A stretch of DNA of 24,977 nt from an uncultured Lachnospiraceae bacterium (GCA_910579935.1 CAJTVQ010000055.1:1-24977); one strand, 5' to 3'; numbered from the stretch's first letter, positions 1 through 9,431 are shown. The notes: generated from the letters alone by a model not told the origin. Numbers and translations: made by a program.

Positions 1-140
1 CCTCAAAAAAGAATCTAACCATTTCAGATAGTTCGCTATTAACTTAATGACATTGGTTCAGCCGGATTTTGGTGAAAGGCAACGCTCCAGCCGGAGGAAT
101 TCCGCGACGGCAGGTTCCGGCAGCGGGCAGATGATAAAAG
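1..140. other. Unassigned left edge
   Basis: I see no supportable gene here. A short minus-strand open stretch near the very edge (about 1-55) has no convincing start codon. There is a loose GCCGGA/TCCGGC inverted repeat around 90-125 with no T-run. The upstream neighbour cannot be identified from the window. Confidence 0.3.
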
Positions 141-169
141 TTGCAACCAGCGTCATGGGATGGTATAAT
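141..169 (+). promoter_or_regulatory. Sigma-A promoter of the DUF5717-like gene
   Basis: The -35 is TTGCAA (141-146) and the -10 is TATAAT (164-169), separated by 17 bp. A TGG immediately before the -10 makes it an extended -10. The start codon of the next gene lies about 70 nt downstream, so the leader is short. Confidence 0.75.
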
Positions 170-241
170 TGAAAATACGGTATTTTATAAAGTTTTAAGA
201 AATGACCGGTTCAGGAAGCAGATGGAGGAAGGTGGCAGACA

Positions 242-3200
242 GTGGCAGCAGGGAAATTTGATTATGGAGAAAACGGTTTCGGACAGGTGGATACGGATCA
301 TGATTCGCTGAAGTTCTCGGAAGATAAGCTGGAGCTTTCCGTAAAAAGCGGAGAAGTTCTGGAGGGGTTCTTTACAATATATGCATCGGGCGAAACGCCT
401 GCGGAGGGGCATGTATATTCTTCGGAGATTAAGATGCGCTGTCTGACAAAAGAATTCATCGGGAAAAAAGAAGCGATTGCCTACCGGTTTGACAGCGAGG
501 GAATGGAAGAAGGGGATGTATGGGAGGGCAGTTTTGCCATTATCTCCAATTACGGGGAATATGAGATTCCGTATCGGATTACAATGGAGACTCAAATCGT
601 TTCTTCCAGCCTGGGTGAGATACGCAATATGTTCCATTTTGCAAATCTGGCAAAAGTAAACTGGGAAGAGGCAGTGAAAGTATTCTATTCCAAGGGGTTC
701 CGCAGGATTTTCACCAAAGGCGCGGACCAGCAGTATTACTGTGCTTACAAAGGGCTGTCGGCGGTATACGGGAACGAGCGGAACATGGAGGAATTTCTGC
801 TGGAAACGAACAAGAAGCAGAAAGTCACGTTTTCCGTAGATGAGACACAGATACGGCTGGACGATATAGCGGGGGTAACGGAGCACAATGTTCTGATCAC
901 CAGAAACGGCTGGGGGTATACGTTTCTCCATGTGGAAGCGGAAGGGGATTTTTTGAGAGTAGAGAAAGAACGGGTAACAGAACATGATTTTTTAGGCAAT
1001 TCTTACCGCCTGTTTTATTATATAGAGGGCAGCCGGATACATGCAGGCAGGAATTACGGTATGCTTCATATTTACAATTCTTATACGGATATCCGGGTGG
1101 CGGTTACGGTGCGCGGCAGTATGAAGCCGGACCGTGCGTTTGGCATCGCACGCGAGAAGAAGCAGCTTCTTTTATTGCTGATGGAATACTATTGCAGTTA
1201 CCGGGGGAAAAAAATTACGGCCAGGACGTGGATGAGTGAAACGGAGAAACTGGTGGAGCGTCTGGCCTCGTTGGATAAAAAGGATATTCAGACCAGATTG
1301 TTCCAGGCGCAGTTATACCTGACGCAGGAGAGGTATAAAGAAGCAGAGCGGCAGCTGGAACGGCTGAAAGAGGAGGGAAAGCTGGAACATTGTCCGCCGG
1401 AGATCAACTGTTATTATCTGTATCTGAATACGCTGCTTAGCGAGGATGAAGAATATGTGGACCGGATGGCGGAGCGTATCGGGCAGATTTACCGGATGAA
1501 TCCGGGGAACTGGAGGATTGCATGGCTGATGCTGCATGTTTCGGAAGAATATGTGAAGAGTCCTTCCAAGAGGTGGCTTGTTTTGGAAGAACAGTTCAGA
1601 CAGGGCTGCGTCAGTCCGGTGCTCTATGTGGAGGCGTGGCATTTGCTGGAAATGAACCCGGCTCTGCTGATGAAGCTGAATCTCTTTGAAATGCAGGTGC
1701 TGCGTTTCGCTGCGAAGAAAGAACTGCTGACGCAGGATGTCGTTGTACAGATACGCTATCAGATGCAGAAGCTGAAAGGATATTCGCATCATGCCTTTTT
1801 TGTACTGAAGGAATGTTATGAGAAATATCCGGACCGGGAAACCCTGCAGGCTCTGTGTACGCTTCTGGTCAAGGGGAACAAGACGGACAGCCGCTTCTTT
1901 GCATGGTACCGGATGGGCGTGGAACAGGAACTCAGGATTACCAAATTGTATGAATATTATATGATGGCTCTGCCGGAGGGATATACGGGCGAGATACCCC
2001 GGATGGTACTGATGTATTTTGCTTATCAGAGCCAGCTGGATTATCGGAAAAATGCATTTCTTTATGCATATATTTATAAAAAAAGGGAGGAACATCCGGA
2101 GTATTTTATCAAGTTCTGTGCCCAGATAGATAATTTTGTGAAGGAGCAGCTGCAGAAGGGGAGGATCAATGAAGACCTGGCTTATCTGTATAAAAATATC
2201 CTTCTGAATGGAAAACTGGATGAAGGGCGGGCAAAAGAATTGCTGCCGCTGCTGTTTACCTACCGGATAGAGACAAAGAACCGGGAAGTCCGCAGTGCGG
2301 TTGTATGCTATGCCATCGACCGGAAGGAATACCGTTATCCGTTAAACGGGGACAGGGTGTATCTGCCGCTGTACGGAGAAGACTATAAGGTATTTCTGGA
2401 AGATGGTGCAGGATACCGTTATACGGTCAGCGTTCCCTACAGGCTGGAACGTCTGATGAAGCCGGGCAGACTGGTGGAAGAGGTCAGCAGCCTGATAGCG
2501 GAACATGAAGGACTGGATATTTATTTGTGTGAAAAAGAGCATTCATTCCATGATATTACGGAGGAAAACGAAAGCAGGTTCCGGCATATTGCGGTTTCTG
2601 AAAATATTGAGGAAGACAGGAAAAACGAAGTCTGCCTGAAATTACTGCATTACTATTACGAACGGGATTACATGTGGGAACTGGACAATTACCTGCAGGA
2701 ACTGGAGCCGGAAGGAAAAGACTGCAGGGAACGCAATGAAATCATTCGGTTTATGGTAATGCGCGGAATGTGGGATAAGGCTTTTTCCTGGGCGGAACGC
2801 TTCGGCATACAGGGCGTGGACAGCAGGATTCTGATGAAGCTGTGCAGCAGGCTCATTGCAAGGGACGGTTATCTGGAAAAGGCTGAAATGACGCAGATGG
2901 TTTATCATGTGTTTGAGAAGGGAAAATATGACGGGAACCTTCTCTCCTATCTGGTCTGCTTTTACAGAGGCATGATGAAACGGCTGCGGGATATATGGAA
3001 GTCGGCGGAAGCTTTTGAAGTGGATACATACGAACTGTGTGAGCGTATCCTTGTGCAGATGATGTATACCGGTTCCTATATCGGGGAACAGATGGAAATT
3101 TTCCGTACCTATATTGCGGGAGGGGCAAAAGCGGAAGTGGAGATGGCTTTTCTCACGCATTGTTCCTATGACGGTTTCATCAGGGATAAACTTACGGATC

Positions 3201-3814
3201 CGTATATTTTTACGGATATGCTCCGTGTGTATGAACGCGGGGAACGGTTGAAAAAAGTATGCCGCCTGGCTTTCCTGCAGTATTATGCCGGGCATAAGGA
3301 AGAGATGACTTCCAAGGTAAGGGTGGCGGCCCGTGATTTTCTGCAGGATATGCTGAGAGAGGAACTTTGTTTTTCCTTTTATAAGGAATATGTGGGAATC
3401 GTGCCGGAATTGGATCCGTTTGAGGACAAGGTCATCGTGGAATACAAAACCAGTCCCGGCAGCAGGGTATTCATTCATTATATGATAGAAAAAGGGCCGC
3501 ATACGCCAGAGGGATACCGGCAGGAAGAGATGAAGGATATGTTCGGCGGCGTTTATGCGAAGCCGTTTGTCCTGTTTTTCGGTGAAAAACTCCAATATTA
3601 TATTTCAGAAGAGAATGATGACAGGGCACAGGTGACGGAAAGCGATTCGATCAGCAGAAGCGATTCCCTGCAGGAGGAATCGGAGAGCCGTTTTGCACTG
3701 ATCAATGACATTGTAGCGGCACAGGCACTTCAGGATTACCAGACTGCGGACCAGCTGCTGATGGATTATTATAAGAAGGAATATGTGGCTTCGCGGGTTT
3801 TTCAGCTGAAGTAA
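242..3814 (+). CDS. DUF5717 family protein (large, unknown function)
   Basis: A 1190-residue protein. The first ~110 residues (KFDYGENGFGQVD, then KLELSVKSGEVLEGFFTIYA) look like the beta-rich N-terminal segment of DUF5717 proteins, which as far as I recall are largely restricted to Lachnospiraceae and relatives. Residues ~300-1050 are helical and rich in Leu, Tyr, Glu and Arg with repeat-like helix pairs such as LFQAQLYLTQERYKEAERQL, suggesting TPR-like packing. The C-terminal ~150 residues turn beta-rich again (VIVEYKTSPGSRVFIHYMI). I see no signal peptide and no clear membrane segment, so it is probably cytoplasmic. The start is a GTG preceded by GGAGGAAGG at 224-232. It has its own promoter, and purC downstream has another, so it is probably monocistronic. 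Function is unknown. The family call is from memory of the N-terminal pattern, not a search. Confidence 0.8.
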   Translation: MAAGKFDYGENGFGQVDTDHDSLKFSEDKLELSVKSGEVLEGFFTIYASGETPAEGHVYSSEIKMRCLTKEFIGKKEAIAYRFDSEGMEEGDVWEGSFAIISNYGEYEIPYRITMETQIVSSSLGEIRNMFHFANLAKVNWEEAVKVFYSKGFRRIFTKGADQQYYCAYKGLSAVYGNERNMEEFLLETNKKQKVTFSVDETQIRLDDIAGVTEHNVLITRNGWGYTFLHVEAEGDFLRVEKERVTEHDFLGNSYRLFYYIEGSRIHAGRNYGMLHIYNSYTDIRVAVTVRGSMKPDRAFGIAREKKQLLLLLMEYYCSYRGKKITARTWMSETEKLVERLASLDKKDIQTRLFQAQLYLTQERYKEAERQLERLKEEGKLEHCPPEINCYYLYLNTLLSEDEEYVDRMAERIGQIYRMNPGNWRIAWLMLHVSEEYVKSPSKRWLVLEEQFRQGCVSPVLYVEAWHLLEMNPALLMKLNLFEMQVLRFAAKKELLTQDVVVQIRYQMQKLKGYSHHAFFVLKECYEKYPDRETLQALCTLLVKGNKTDSRFFAWYRMGVEQELRITKLYEYYMMALPEGYTGEIPRMVLMYFAYQSQLDYRKNAFLYAYIYKKREEHPEYFIKFCAQIDNFVKEQLQKGRINEDLAYLYKNILLNGKLDEGRAKELLPLLFTYRIETKNREVRSAVVCYAIDRKEYRYPLNGDRVYLPLYGEDYKVFLEDGAGYRYTVSVPYRLERLMKPGRLVEEVSSLIAEHEGLDIYLCEKEHSFHDITEENESRFRHIAVSENIEEDRKNEVCLKLLHYYYERDYMWELDNYLQELEPEGKDCRERNEIIRFMVMRGMWDKAFSWAERFGIQGVDSRILMKLCSRLIARDGYLEKAEMTQMVYHVFEKGKYDGNLLSYLVCFYRGMMKRLRDIWKSAEAFEVDTYELCERILVQMMYTGSYIGEQMEIFRTYIAGGAKAEVEMAFLTHCSYDGFIRDKLTDPYIFTDMLRVYERGERLKKVCRLAFLQYYAGHKEEMTSKVRVAARDFLQDMLREELCFSFYKEYVGIVPELDPFEDKVIVEYKTSPGSRVFIHYMIEKGPHTPEGYRQEEMKDMFGGVYAKPFVLFFGEKLQYYISEENDDRAQVTESDSISRSDSLQEESESRFALINDIVAAQALQDYQTADQLLMDYYKKEYVASRVFQLK

Positions 3815-3864
3815 GGAACCGTTAACAAGGAGCGGCAGAATTTTCGCGTCCGTCTGCAGGATTA

Positions 3865-3893
3865 TTGACTTCTAAAAATAACTGTTATATACT
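3865..3893 (+). promoter_or_regulatory. Promoter of the pur cluster
   Basis: The -35 is TTGACT (3865-3870) and the -10 is TATACT (3888-3893), with a 17-bp spacer. The expected transcript starts near 3900, about 50 nt before purC. I see no purine riboswitch or obvious PurR-type palindrome in this short leader. Confidence 0.75.
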
Positions 3894-3952
3894 TCAAAGT
3901 GACGGACTTTTACTCTAATTATATATTGCCGGAAGGCGGAACGGAGGAAGAA

Positions 3953-4657
3953 ATGAAAAAATTGGACCAGCTCTATGAAGGAAAAGCGAAGAAAGTATTT
4001 GCAACGGACGATCCCGATGTGGTGATCGTGGACTATAAGGATGATGCGACTGCTTTTAACGGGGAAAAGAAAGGGACGATCGTGGGAAAAGGTGTCATCA
4101 ATAATAAAATGACCAATCACGTGTTTCAGCTTTTGGAAAAAGAAGGTGTTCCCACCCATTTCATAGAAGAATTGAGCGAGAGGGAAACAGCGGTAAAGAA
4201 AGTGGAAATCGTTCCTTTGGAGGTAATTATCCGTAATGTTGCAGCAGGAAGCTTTTCTAAGAGACTCGGTGTTCCGGAAGGCACTCCGTTCAAGGAGCCT
4301 ACGATTGAATTCAGCTATAAGAACGACGAACTGGGCGACCCGCTGATCAACAGCTATTTTGCGGCAGCGCTTGGTCTGGCTTCTTGGGAAGAGATTGAGG
4401 TGATCAAAAAGTATGCGTTCAAGGTAAACGAGGTATTGAAAGCATATTTCTTACAGGCAGATATCAAATTGATCGATTTCAAGATTGAATTTGGCCGTTT
4501 TCATGGGGAAATCCTTCTTGCGGACGAAACTTCGCCGGATACCTGCAGATTATGGGATGTACATACTAATGAAAAACTGGACAAAGACCGTTTCCGCAGA
4601 GATTTGGGAAATGTGGAAGAAGCGTATAACGAAGTATTTAAGAGACTTGGCCTGTAG
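3953..4657 (+). CDS. purC: Phosphoribosylaminoimidazole-succinocarboxamide synthase (PurC)
   Basis: SAICAR synthetase, the cytosolic ATP-dependent enzyme that joins aspartate to CAIR in de novo purine synthesis. The ATG at 3953 gives 234 residues, the usual length, with GGAGG at 3943-3947 five bases upstream. A longer frame from GTG 3899 would add 18 residues, but it begins right at the predicted transcription start and lacks a ribosome site. Visible family motifs are the nucleotide-binding YEGKAKKVF (residues 8-16), the EIVPLEVIIRNVAAGS block (~85-100), LIDFKIEFGRF (~172-182) and LADETSPDTCRLWD in the C-terminal third. It is first in the cluster, 140 bp before purF, with no terminator between them. 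Confidence 0.96.
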   Translation: MKKLDQLYEGKAKKVFATDDPDVVIVDYKDDATAFNGEKKGTIVGKGVINNKMTNHVFQLLEKEGVPTHFIEELSERETAVKKVEIVPLEVIIRNVAAGSFSKRLGVPEGTPFKEPTIEFSYKNDELGDPLINSYFAAALGLASWEEIEVIKKYAFKVNEVLKAYFLQADIKLIDFKIEFGRFHGEILLADETSPDTCRLWDVHTNEKLDKDRFRRDLGNVEEAYNEVFKRLGL

Positions 4658-4797
4658 GGCCTGCAGAAATCGGAAGGAGCACGGACGGACAGGCATCCGC
4701 GTGCAGGGCAGCCGATGCAGTCAGAACATGAGAACAGGGGCAGAAACTGGCCGAATGTGGAAGGTTCGGAACCGTTACGGAAGTAGAGGGAAAGAAT

Positions 4798-6297
4798 TTG
4801 GCTAAAATAACGGAAGAGAAACAGGAAAATGTCAGGTCCGGAAATTCCGGCAGGGCAGATGAAAAATCTGCCGTCCACGAGGCGGACAGATTAAAGGAAG
4901 AGTGCGGTGTCTTCGGCATGTATGATTTTGACGGCGGAGACGTGGCATCCACGATTTATTACGGCCTGTTTGCCCTGCAGCACAGGGGACAGGAAAGCTG
5001 CGGTATTGCGGTCAGCGATACCGGCGGGCCGAAAGGGAAAGTCAACAGTGCCCGGGATATGGGACTTTTAAACGAAGTGTTTACTCCGGAACGTTTGGAA
5101 ACGTTAAAAGGGGATATCGGCGTGGGACATGTGCGGTATTCCACGGCGGGCAGCAGTACGAGGGAAAATGCACAGCCACTGGTACTGAATTACGTAAAAG
5201 GGACTTTGGGACTCGCCCATAACGGAAACCTGATCAATGCGCAGGAACTGCGCCATGAATTGGAGTATACGGGGGCGATATTCCAGACCACCATTGATTC
5301 GGAGGTTATTGCTTATTATATTGCAAGGGAACGGCTGAATTCCACTACTGTGGAAGAGGCGGTAGGCCGTGCCATGCAGAAGATCAAAGGGGCATACTCC
5401 CTGATCGTGATGTCGCCCAGGAAGCTGATCGGGGCAAGGGATCCTTTCGGTTTCCGTCCGCTCTGTATCGGGAAACGGGATCATGCTTATATTTTGGCAT
5501 CGGAAACCTGCGCTTTGGATACCGTGGGCGCTTCTTATGTCAGGGACGTGGAGCCGGGCGAAATCGTTACGATTTCACCGGATAAGGGAATCAAATCGAA
5601 TACCGGTTTATGTATTCCGAAAGAGAAACATGCCAGGTGTGTCTTCGAGTACATTTATTTTGCCAGGCCGGACAGTTACATAGACGGTGTCAGCGTATAT
5701 AATGCCAGGATTCAGGCAGGAAAATTTCTCGCCATGGATTCGCCGGTGGAGGCCGATCTGGTCGTGGGAGTACCGGAGTCCGGCAATTGTGCGGCGCTGG
5801 GATATTCGTTACAGTCGGGAATTCCCTACGGACAGGCTTTTGTGAAGAATACGTATGTAGGGCGCACCTTTATAAAACCGGGGCAGAAAAGCCGGGAGAG
5901 CAGCGTGCAGGTCAAGCTCAATGTCCTGCGGGAAGCGGTAGAAGGTAAAAGAATCATTATGATAGACGATTCTATTGTGCGCGGCACTACTTCGGACCGC
6001 ATTGTGCATATGCTGCGGGAAGCAGGCGCAGGGGAGGTGCATATGCGGGTCAGTTCCCCGCCCTTTCTGTGGCCCTGCTATTTTGGTACGGATGTGCCGG
6101 CAAAGGAACAGCTGATCGCCCACGGACGTTCCGTTGGGGATATATGCAGAATGATAGGAGCCGATTCCCTTGCCTATCTGCGGGAAGAGCGGCTGAAGGA
6201 AATGGTGGACGGACTGGGTATCTGCAAAGGCTGTTTTAACGGGAAGTATCCCATAGAACCGCCCAAGGAGGATATCCGCGGAGAATATGAAGAATAA
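4798..6297 (+). CDS. purF: Amidophosphoribosyltransferase (PurF), 4Fe-4S type
   Basis: Committed step of purine synthesis: PRPP plus glutamine gives phosphoribosylamine. The frame has 499 residues from a TTG start preceded by AGAGGG (4785-4790). The nucleophile is Cys36 in EECGVFG, so the enzyme would need a ~35-residue propeptide removed to expose it. That is longer than the ~11 residues known for Bacillus PurF, so the start is the least certain part. Glutaminase-domain residues are intact: GHVRYSTAG (110-118), HNGNL (141-145) and TTIDSEV (164-170). The PRPP loop IIMIDDSIVRGTT is at 386-398. Four cysteines fit the Fe-S cluster ligands of the Bacillus-type enzyme: C281, C427, C476 and C479. 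In the Bacillus enzyme the cluster makes the protein oxygen-labile, which suits an anaerobe. Confidence 0.95.
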   Translation: MAKITEEKQENVRSGNSGRADEKSAVHEADRLKEECGVFGMYDFDGGDVASTIYYGLFALQHRGQESCGIAVSDTGGPKGKVNSARDMGLLNEVFTPERLETLKGDIGVGHVRYSTAGSSTRENAQPLVLNYVKGTLGLAHNGNLINAQELRHELEYTGAIFQTTIDSEVIAYYIARERLNSTTVEEAVGRAMQKIKGAYSLIVMSPRKLIGARDPFGFRPLCIGKRDHAYILASETCALDTVGASYVRDVEPGEIVTISPDKGIKSNTGLCIPKEKHARCVFEYIYFARPDSYIDGVSVYNARIQAGKFLAMDSPVEADLVVGVPESGNCAALGYSLQSGIPYGQAFVKNTYVGRTFIKPGQKSRESSVQVKLNVLREAVEGKRIIMIDDSIVRGTTSDRIVHMLREAGAGEVHMRVSSPPFLWPCYFGTDVPAKEQLIAHGRSVGDICRMIGADSLAYLREERLKEMVDGLGICKGCFNGKYPIEPPKEDIRGEYEE

Positions 6298-6360
6298 GAA
6301 ACGGTTTCAGTTTCTGGAAAAGCAGAGGCTGCGGGTTGAGAAAGGAGCATGTTCATTTAT

Positions 6361-7794
6361 ATGAGTACAGACAGGTATCAGAGTCCGCTTTCCGAGCGGT
6401 ACGCAAGTAAGGAAATGCAGTATATTTTTTCGCCGGACATGAAGTTCCGGACGTGGAGGAAACTGTGGATTGCACTTGCCGAAACCGAGAAGGAGCTGGG
6501 ACTGAATATTACGCAGGAACAGATTGACGAGTTAAAGGCACATGCGAAAGACATTAATTATGATGTGGCGAAGGCGAGGGAAAAAGAAGTCCGCCATGAT
6601 GTGATGAGCCACGTGTATGCTTACGGCGTGCAGTGTCCGAAAGCAAAGGGTATCATTCATTTAGGCGCCACTTCCTGCTATGTGGGAGATAATACGGATA
6701 TTATCGTAATGACGGAAGCTTTGAAACTGGTAAGGAAAAAACTGGTGAATGTGATGAAAGAGCTTGCCGATTTTGCGGAAAAATATAAAGCACAGCCGAC
6801 GCTTGCCTTTACTCACTTCCAGCCGGCACAGCCTACTACCGTTGGTAAGCGGGCGACACTTTGGCTGCAGGAGTTTTTCCTTGATCTGGAAGACCTGGAA
6901 CATGTGTTGTCCCATATGAAGCTTCTGGGTTCCAAGGGGACAACGGGCACGCAGGCTTCTTTTTTGGAACTTTTTGACGGAAATCAGGAAATCATTGATA
7001 AAATAGACCCGATGATCGCAAAAAAAATGGGATTCGGGGAGTGTTATCCGGTATCGGGGCAGACATATTCCCGTAAGGTGGATACCAGAGTGGTGAACGT
7101 GCTGGCAGGTATTGCGGCAAGTGCGCATAAGATGTCCAATGATATCCGCCTGCTTCAGCATCTGAAAGAAGTGGAAGAACCTTTTGAAAAGAGTCAGATT
7201 GGCTCTTCGGCCATGGCATACAAGAGGAATCCCATGCGGAGTGAGAGAATTGCTTCCCTTTCCCGCTATGTGATGGTGGATGCGCTGAATCCGGCCATTA
7301 CCTCGGCGACCCAGTGGTTTGAGAGAACGCTGGATGATTCGGCCAATAAGAGACTGTCCATACCGGAGGGCTTTCTTGCCATCGACGGTATCCTGGATCT
7401 GTGTCTGAATGTGGTGGACGGTCTGGTCGTATATCCGAAAGTGATCGAAAAGCGCCTGATGAGCGAGCTGCCTTTTATGGCGACGGAAAACATCATGATG
7501 GACGCGGTAAAGGCGGGAGGAGACCGGCAGGAGCTGCATGAGAAAATCCGTACGCTTTCCATGGAAGCGGGCAGGAATGTCAAGGTGGAAGGAAAGGACA
7601 ACAATTTACTGGAGCTGATTGCCGCAGACCCTGCGTTCAACATGACTTTGGAAGATTTACAGAAAACCATGGATCCGTCAAAGTATGTAGGACGTTCCAA
7701 AGAACAGGTGGAGGCTTTTCTTGCAGGAGTCATCCGCCCTCTGCTGGAAGAACATAAGGATCTGCTGGGCGTTAAGGCGGAAATCAATGTATAG
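6361..7794 (+). CDS. purB: Adenylosuccinate lyase (PurB)
   Basis: Fumarase/aspartase-superfamily lyase acting twice in purine synthesis: SAICAR to AICAR, and adenylosuccinate to AMP, each releasing fumarate. I chose ATG 6361 (477 residues). The in-frame ATG 12 nt upstream (6349) sits one base from the GGAG at 6344-6347, which is too close, whereas 6361 is 13 nt away; the sequence MSTDRYQSPLSERYASKEM also matches the usual PurB start. The superfamily signature GSSAMAYKRNPMRSE lies about two thirds of the way in, and the substrate-contact segments RHDVMSH, GATSCYVGDN and THFQPAQPTTVGKR are present. It follows purF by 63 bp on the same strand. Confidence 0.95.
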   Translation: MSTDRYQSPLSERYASKEMQYIFSPDMKFRTWRKLWIALAETEKELGLNITQEQIDELKAHAKDINYDVAKAREKEVRHDVMSHVYAYGVQCPKAKGIIHLGATSCYVGDNTDIIVMTEALKLVRKKLVNVMKELADFAEKYKAQPTLAFTHFQPAQPTTVGKRATLWLQEFFLDLEDLEHVLSHMKLLGSKGTTGTQASFLELFDGNQEIIDKIDPMIAKKMGFGECYPVSGQTYSRKVDTRVVNVLAGIAASAHKMSNDIRLLQHLKEVEEPFEKSQIGSSAMAYKRNPMRSERIASLSRYVMVDALNPAITSATQWFERTLDDSANKRLSIPEGFLAIDGILDLCLNVVDGLVVYPKVIEKRLMSELPFMATENIMMDAVKAGGDRQELHEKIRTLSMEAGRNVKVEGKDNNLLELIAADPAFNMTLEDLQKTMDPSKYVGRSKEQVEAFLAGVIRPLLEEHKDLLGVKAEINV

Positions 7795-7885
7795 AAGAAC
7801 GGCTTCCCGCAGCGGCGTGCAGAAGGATGCGCGTGTGGGCCGGATGCCTGTTTGCCTGTTTTATATACAGGAATGAGGATAAATT

Positions 7886-9289
7886 ATGGGTGGATTTTTT
7901 GGAGTTGCATCAAAAAACGATTGCATGTTTGACTTATTTTTCGGAACGGATTACCATTCCCATTTGGGGACGAGGCGGGCAGGAATGGCAGTGTATGGGG
8001 AAAAGGGCTTTGACCGTGCCATTCACAATATTGAAAATGCGCCGTTCCGTACGAAATTTGATAAAGATTTAAATGAGATGAAAGGCTGGCTGGGTATCGG
8101 ATGTATTTCAGACTATGAGCCGCAGCCGCTGATCGTGCGCTCCCATCACGGCACTTACGCCATAGAGACGGTAGGGAAGATCAACAATATGGACAAAATT
8201 GTGGAGCAGGTATTCCGATCGGGGCATTCCCATTTTCTGGAGATGAGCGGCGGGGATATCAATGCCACGGAACTGGTGGCAGCAATTATAAACCAGAAAG
8301 GGAATCTGGTGGAGGGTATCCGGTATGCGCAGGAAATGATCGACGGTTCCATGAGTATTCTGCTGATGACGTCCAAAGGTATCTATGCGGCGAGAGACCG
8401 GATGGGAAGAACGCCTGTGGCATTGGGAAAGAAAGAAGGAGCTTTCTGTATTTCCTTTGAAAGTTTTGCCTATCTGAATCTGGGGTACAGTGAGGAACGT
8501 GAGTTAGGACCAGGGGAAGTGGTCATTGTGACGCCGGAGGGCGTTCACACGCTTGCCGCACCGGGAAAAGATATGAAAATATGCACGTTTTTGTGGGTAT
8601 ATTACGGATATCCGTCTTCTTCCTATGAGGGGATCAGTGTGGAAAAAATGCGGTATAACTGTGGTTCGCTGCTTGCCAAAAGGGATGATGTGCAGCCGGA
8701 TATCGTGGCGGGAGTGCCGGATTCGGGAACGGCACATGCCATCGGCTATTCTAATGAATCGGGAATCCCTTTTTCCCGTCCCTTTATTAAGTATACGCCT
8801 ACATGGCCCCGTTCTTTTATGCCCACAATACAGAGCAAGAGGAACCTGATCGCAAAAATGAAGCTGATTCCCGTGCATGATCTGATTCAGGATAAAAGCC
8901 TGTTGTTAATTGATGACTCCATTGTCAGGGGAACCCAGTTAAGGGAAACGACAGAGTTTCTTTACCAGAGCGGTGCGAAAGAGGTGCACATACGTCCGGC
9001 GTGTCCGCCGTTATTGTACGGCTGCAAATATCTGAATTTTTCCCGCTCCACTTCGGAGATGGATCTGATTACCCGCAGGATATTGAAGGATTTGGAGCGG
9101 GAGGGCAGATTTACCCGCCTGGAAGCTTATTCCGATCCGAAAACGGAAGAGTACCGGGAAATGCTGGAACGGATCAGGAAACAGCTGAATTTTACATCTC
9201 TGAGGTACCACCGTCTGGATGATATGATAGAAGCAGTGGGGATTGAACGGTGTAAACTTTGTACTTATTGCTGGGATGGGAAAGAATAG
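7886..9289 (+). CDS. PurF-like phosphoribosyltransferase lacking the glutaminase active site
   Basis: A 467-residue homologue of PurF along its whole length. The PRPP loop LLLIDDSIVRGTQ (339-351) and four cysteines matching the Fe-S ligands (C233, C380, C456, C459) are kept. The N-terminal glutaminase half is altered at every key point. It starts MGGFFGVAS, so the nucleophilic Cys is Gly. The HVRYST segment reads GIGCIS (loss of Arg), HNGNL reads TVGKI, and IDSE reads INATE. It therefore should not hydrolyse glutamine. It might make phosphoribosylamine from free ammonia, take ammonia from a partner, or act on another amine or a regulatory ligand. From memory, very similar proteins beginning MGGFFG occur in Clostridia and Bacteroides and are annotated as PurF. 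The ATG is preceded by TGAGG (7874-7878). It follows purB by 91 bp with no terminator, so it is probably cotranscribed. Confidence 0.85.
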   Translation: MGGFFGVASKNDCMFDLFFGTDYHSHLGTRRAGMAVYGEKGFDRAIHNIENAPFRTKFDKDLNEMKGWLGIGCISDYEPQPLIVRSHHGTYAIETVGKINNMDKIVEQVFRSGHSHFLEMSGGDINATELVAAIINQKGNLVEGIRYAQEMIDGSMSILLMTSKGIYAARDRMGRTPVALGKKEGAFCISFESFAYLNLGYSEERELGPGEVVIVTPEGVHTLAAPGKDMKICTFLWVYYGYPSSSYEGISVEKMRYNCGSLLAKRDDVQPDIVAGVPDSGTAHAIGYSNESGIPFSRPFIKYTPTWPRSFMPTIQSKRNLIAKMKLIPVHDLIQDKSLLLIDDSIVRGTQLRETTEFLYQSGAKEVHIRPACPPLLYGCKYLNFSRSTSEMDLITRRILKDLEREGRFTRLEAYSDPKTEEYREMLERIRKQLNFTSLRYHRLDDMIEAVGIERCKLCTYCWDGKE

Positions 9290-9431
9290 TAATTTGCGGC
9301 ACACAGGACTGGCATGGAATCAAAGCCTCCGCGCAGCGGGACTTTGACCCTCGCAGCATTTGCCAAATGCCTGTGCAAACAAGGTGCTTGGCTCATTGTC
9401 CGCGGGAACGAATATGACATGGGAGAAGATT
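9290..9431. other. GC-rich spacer between the purF-like gene and the acetyltransferase
   Basis: A 142-bp spacer, richer in GC than the acetyltransferase that follows. It contains a 13-bp palindrome CATTTGCCAAATG and a GCCAA/TTGGC arm pair around it. I see no T-run typical of an intrinsic terminator and no clear promoter. An open frame runs through it from a TTG at 9360 into the next gene but has no ribosome site. Confidence 0.3.

Noticed and set aside
2642..3595. Long minus-strand frame of 317 codons
   Set aside because: Shadow of the DUF5717-like gene: composition rich in His, Phe and Pro, no ribosome site and no family likeness.
3899..3952. Longer purC start at GTG 3899
   Set aside because: It begins at the predicted transcription start, lacks a ribosome site, and adds residues unlike any PurC N-terminus. 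ATG 3953 has GGAGG at good spacing.
6661..7539. Minus-strand frame of 292 codons across purB
   Set aside because: Antisense shadow of a clearly conserved enzyme, with no independent support.
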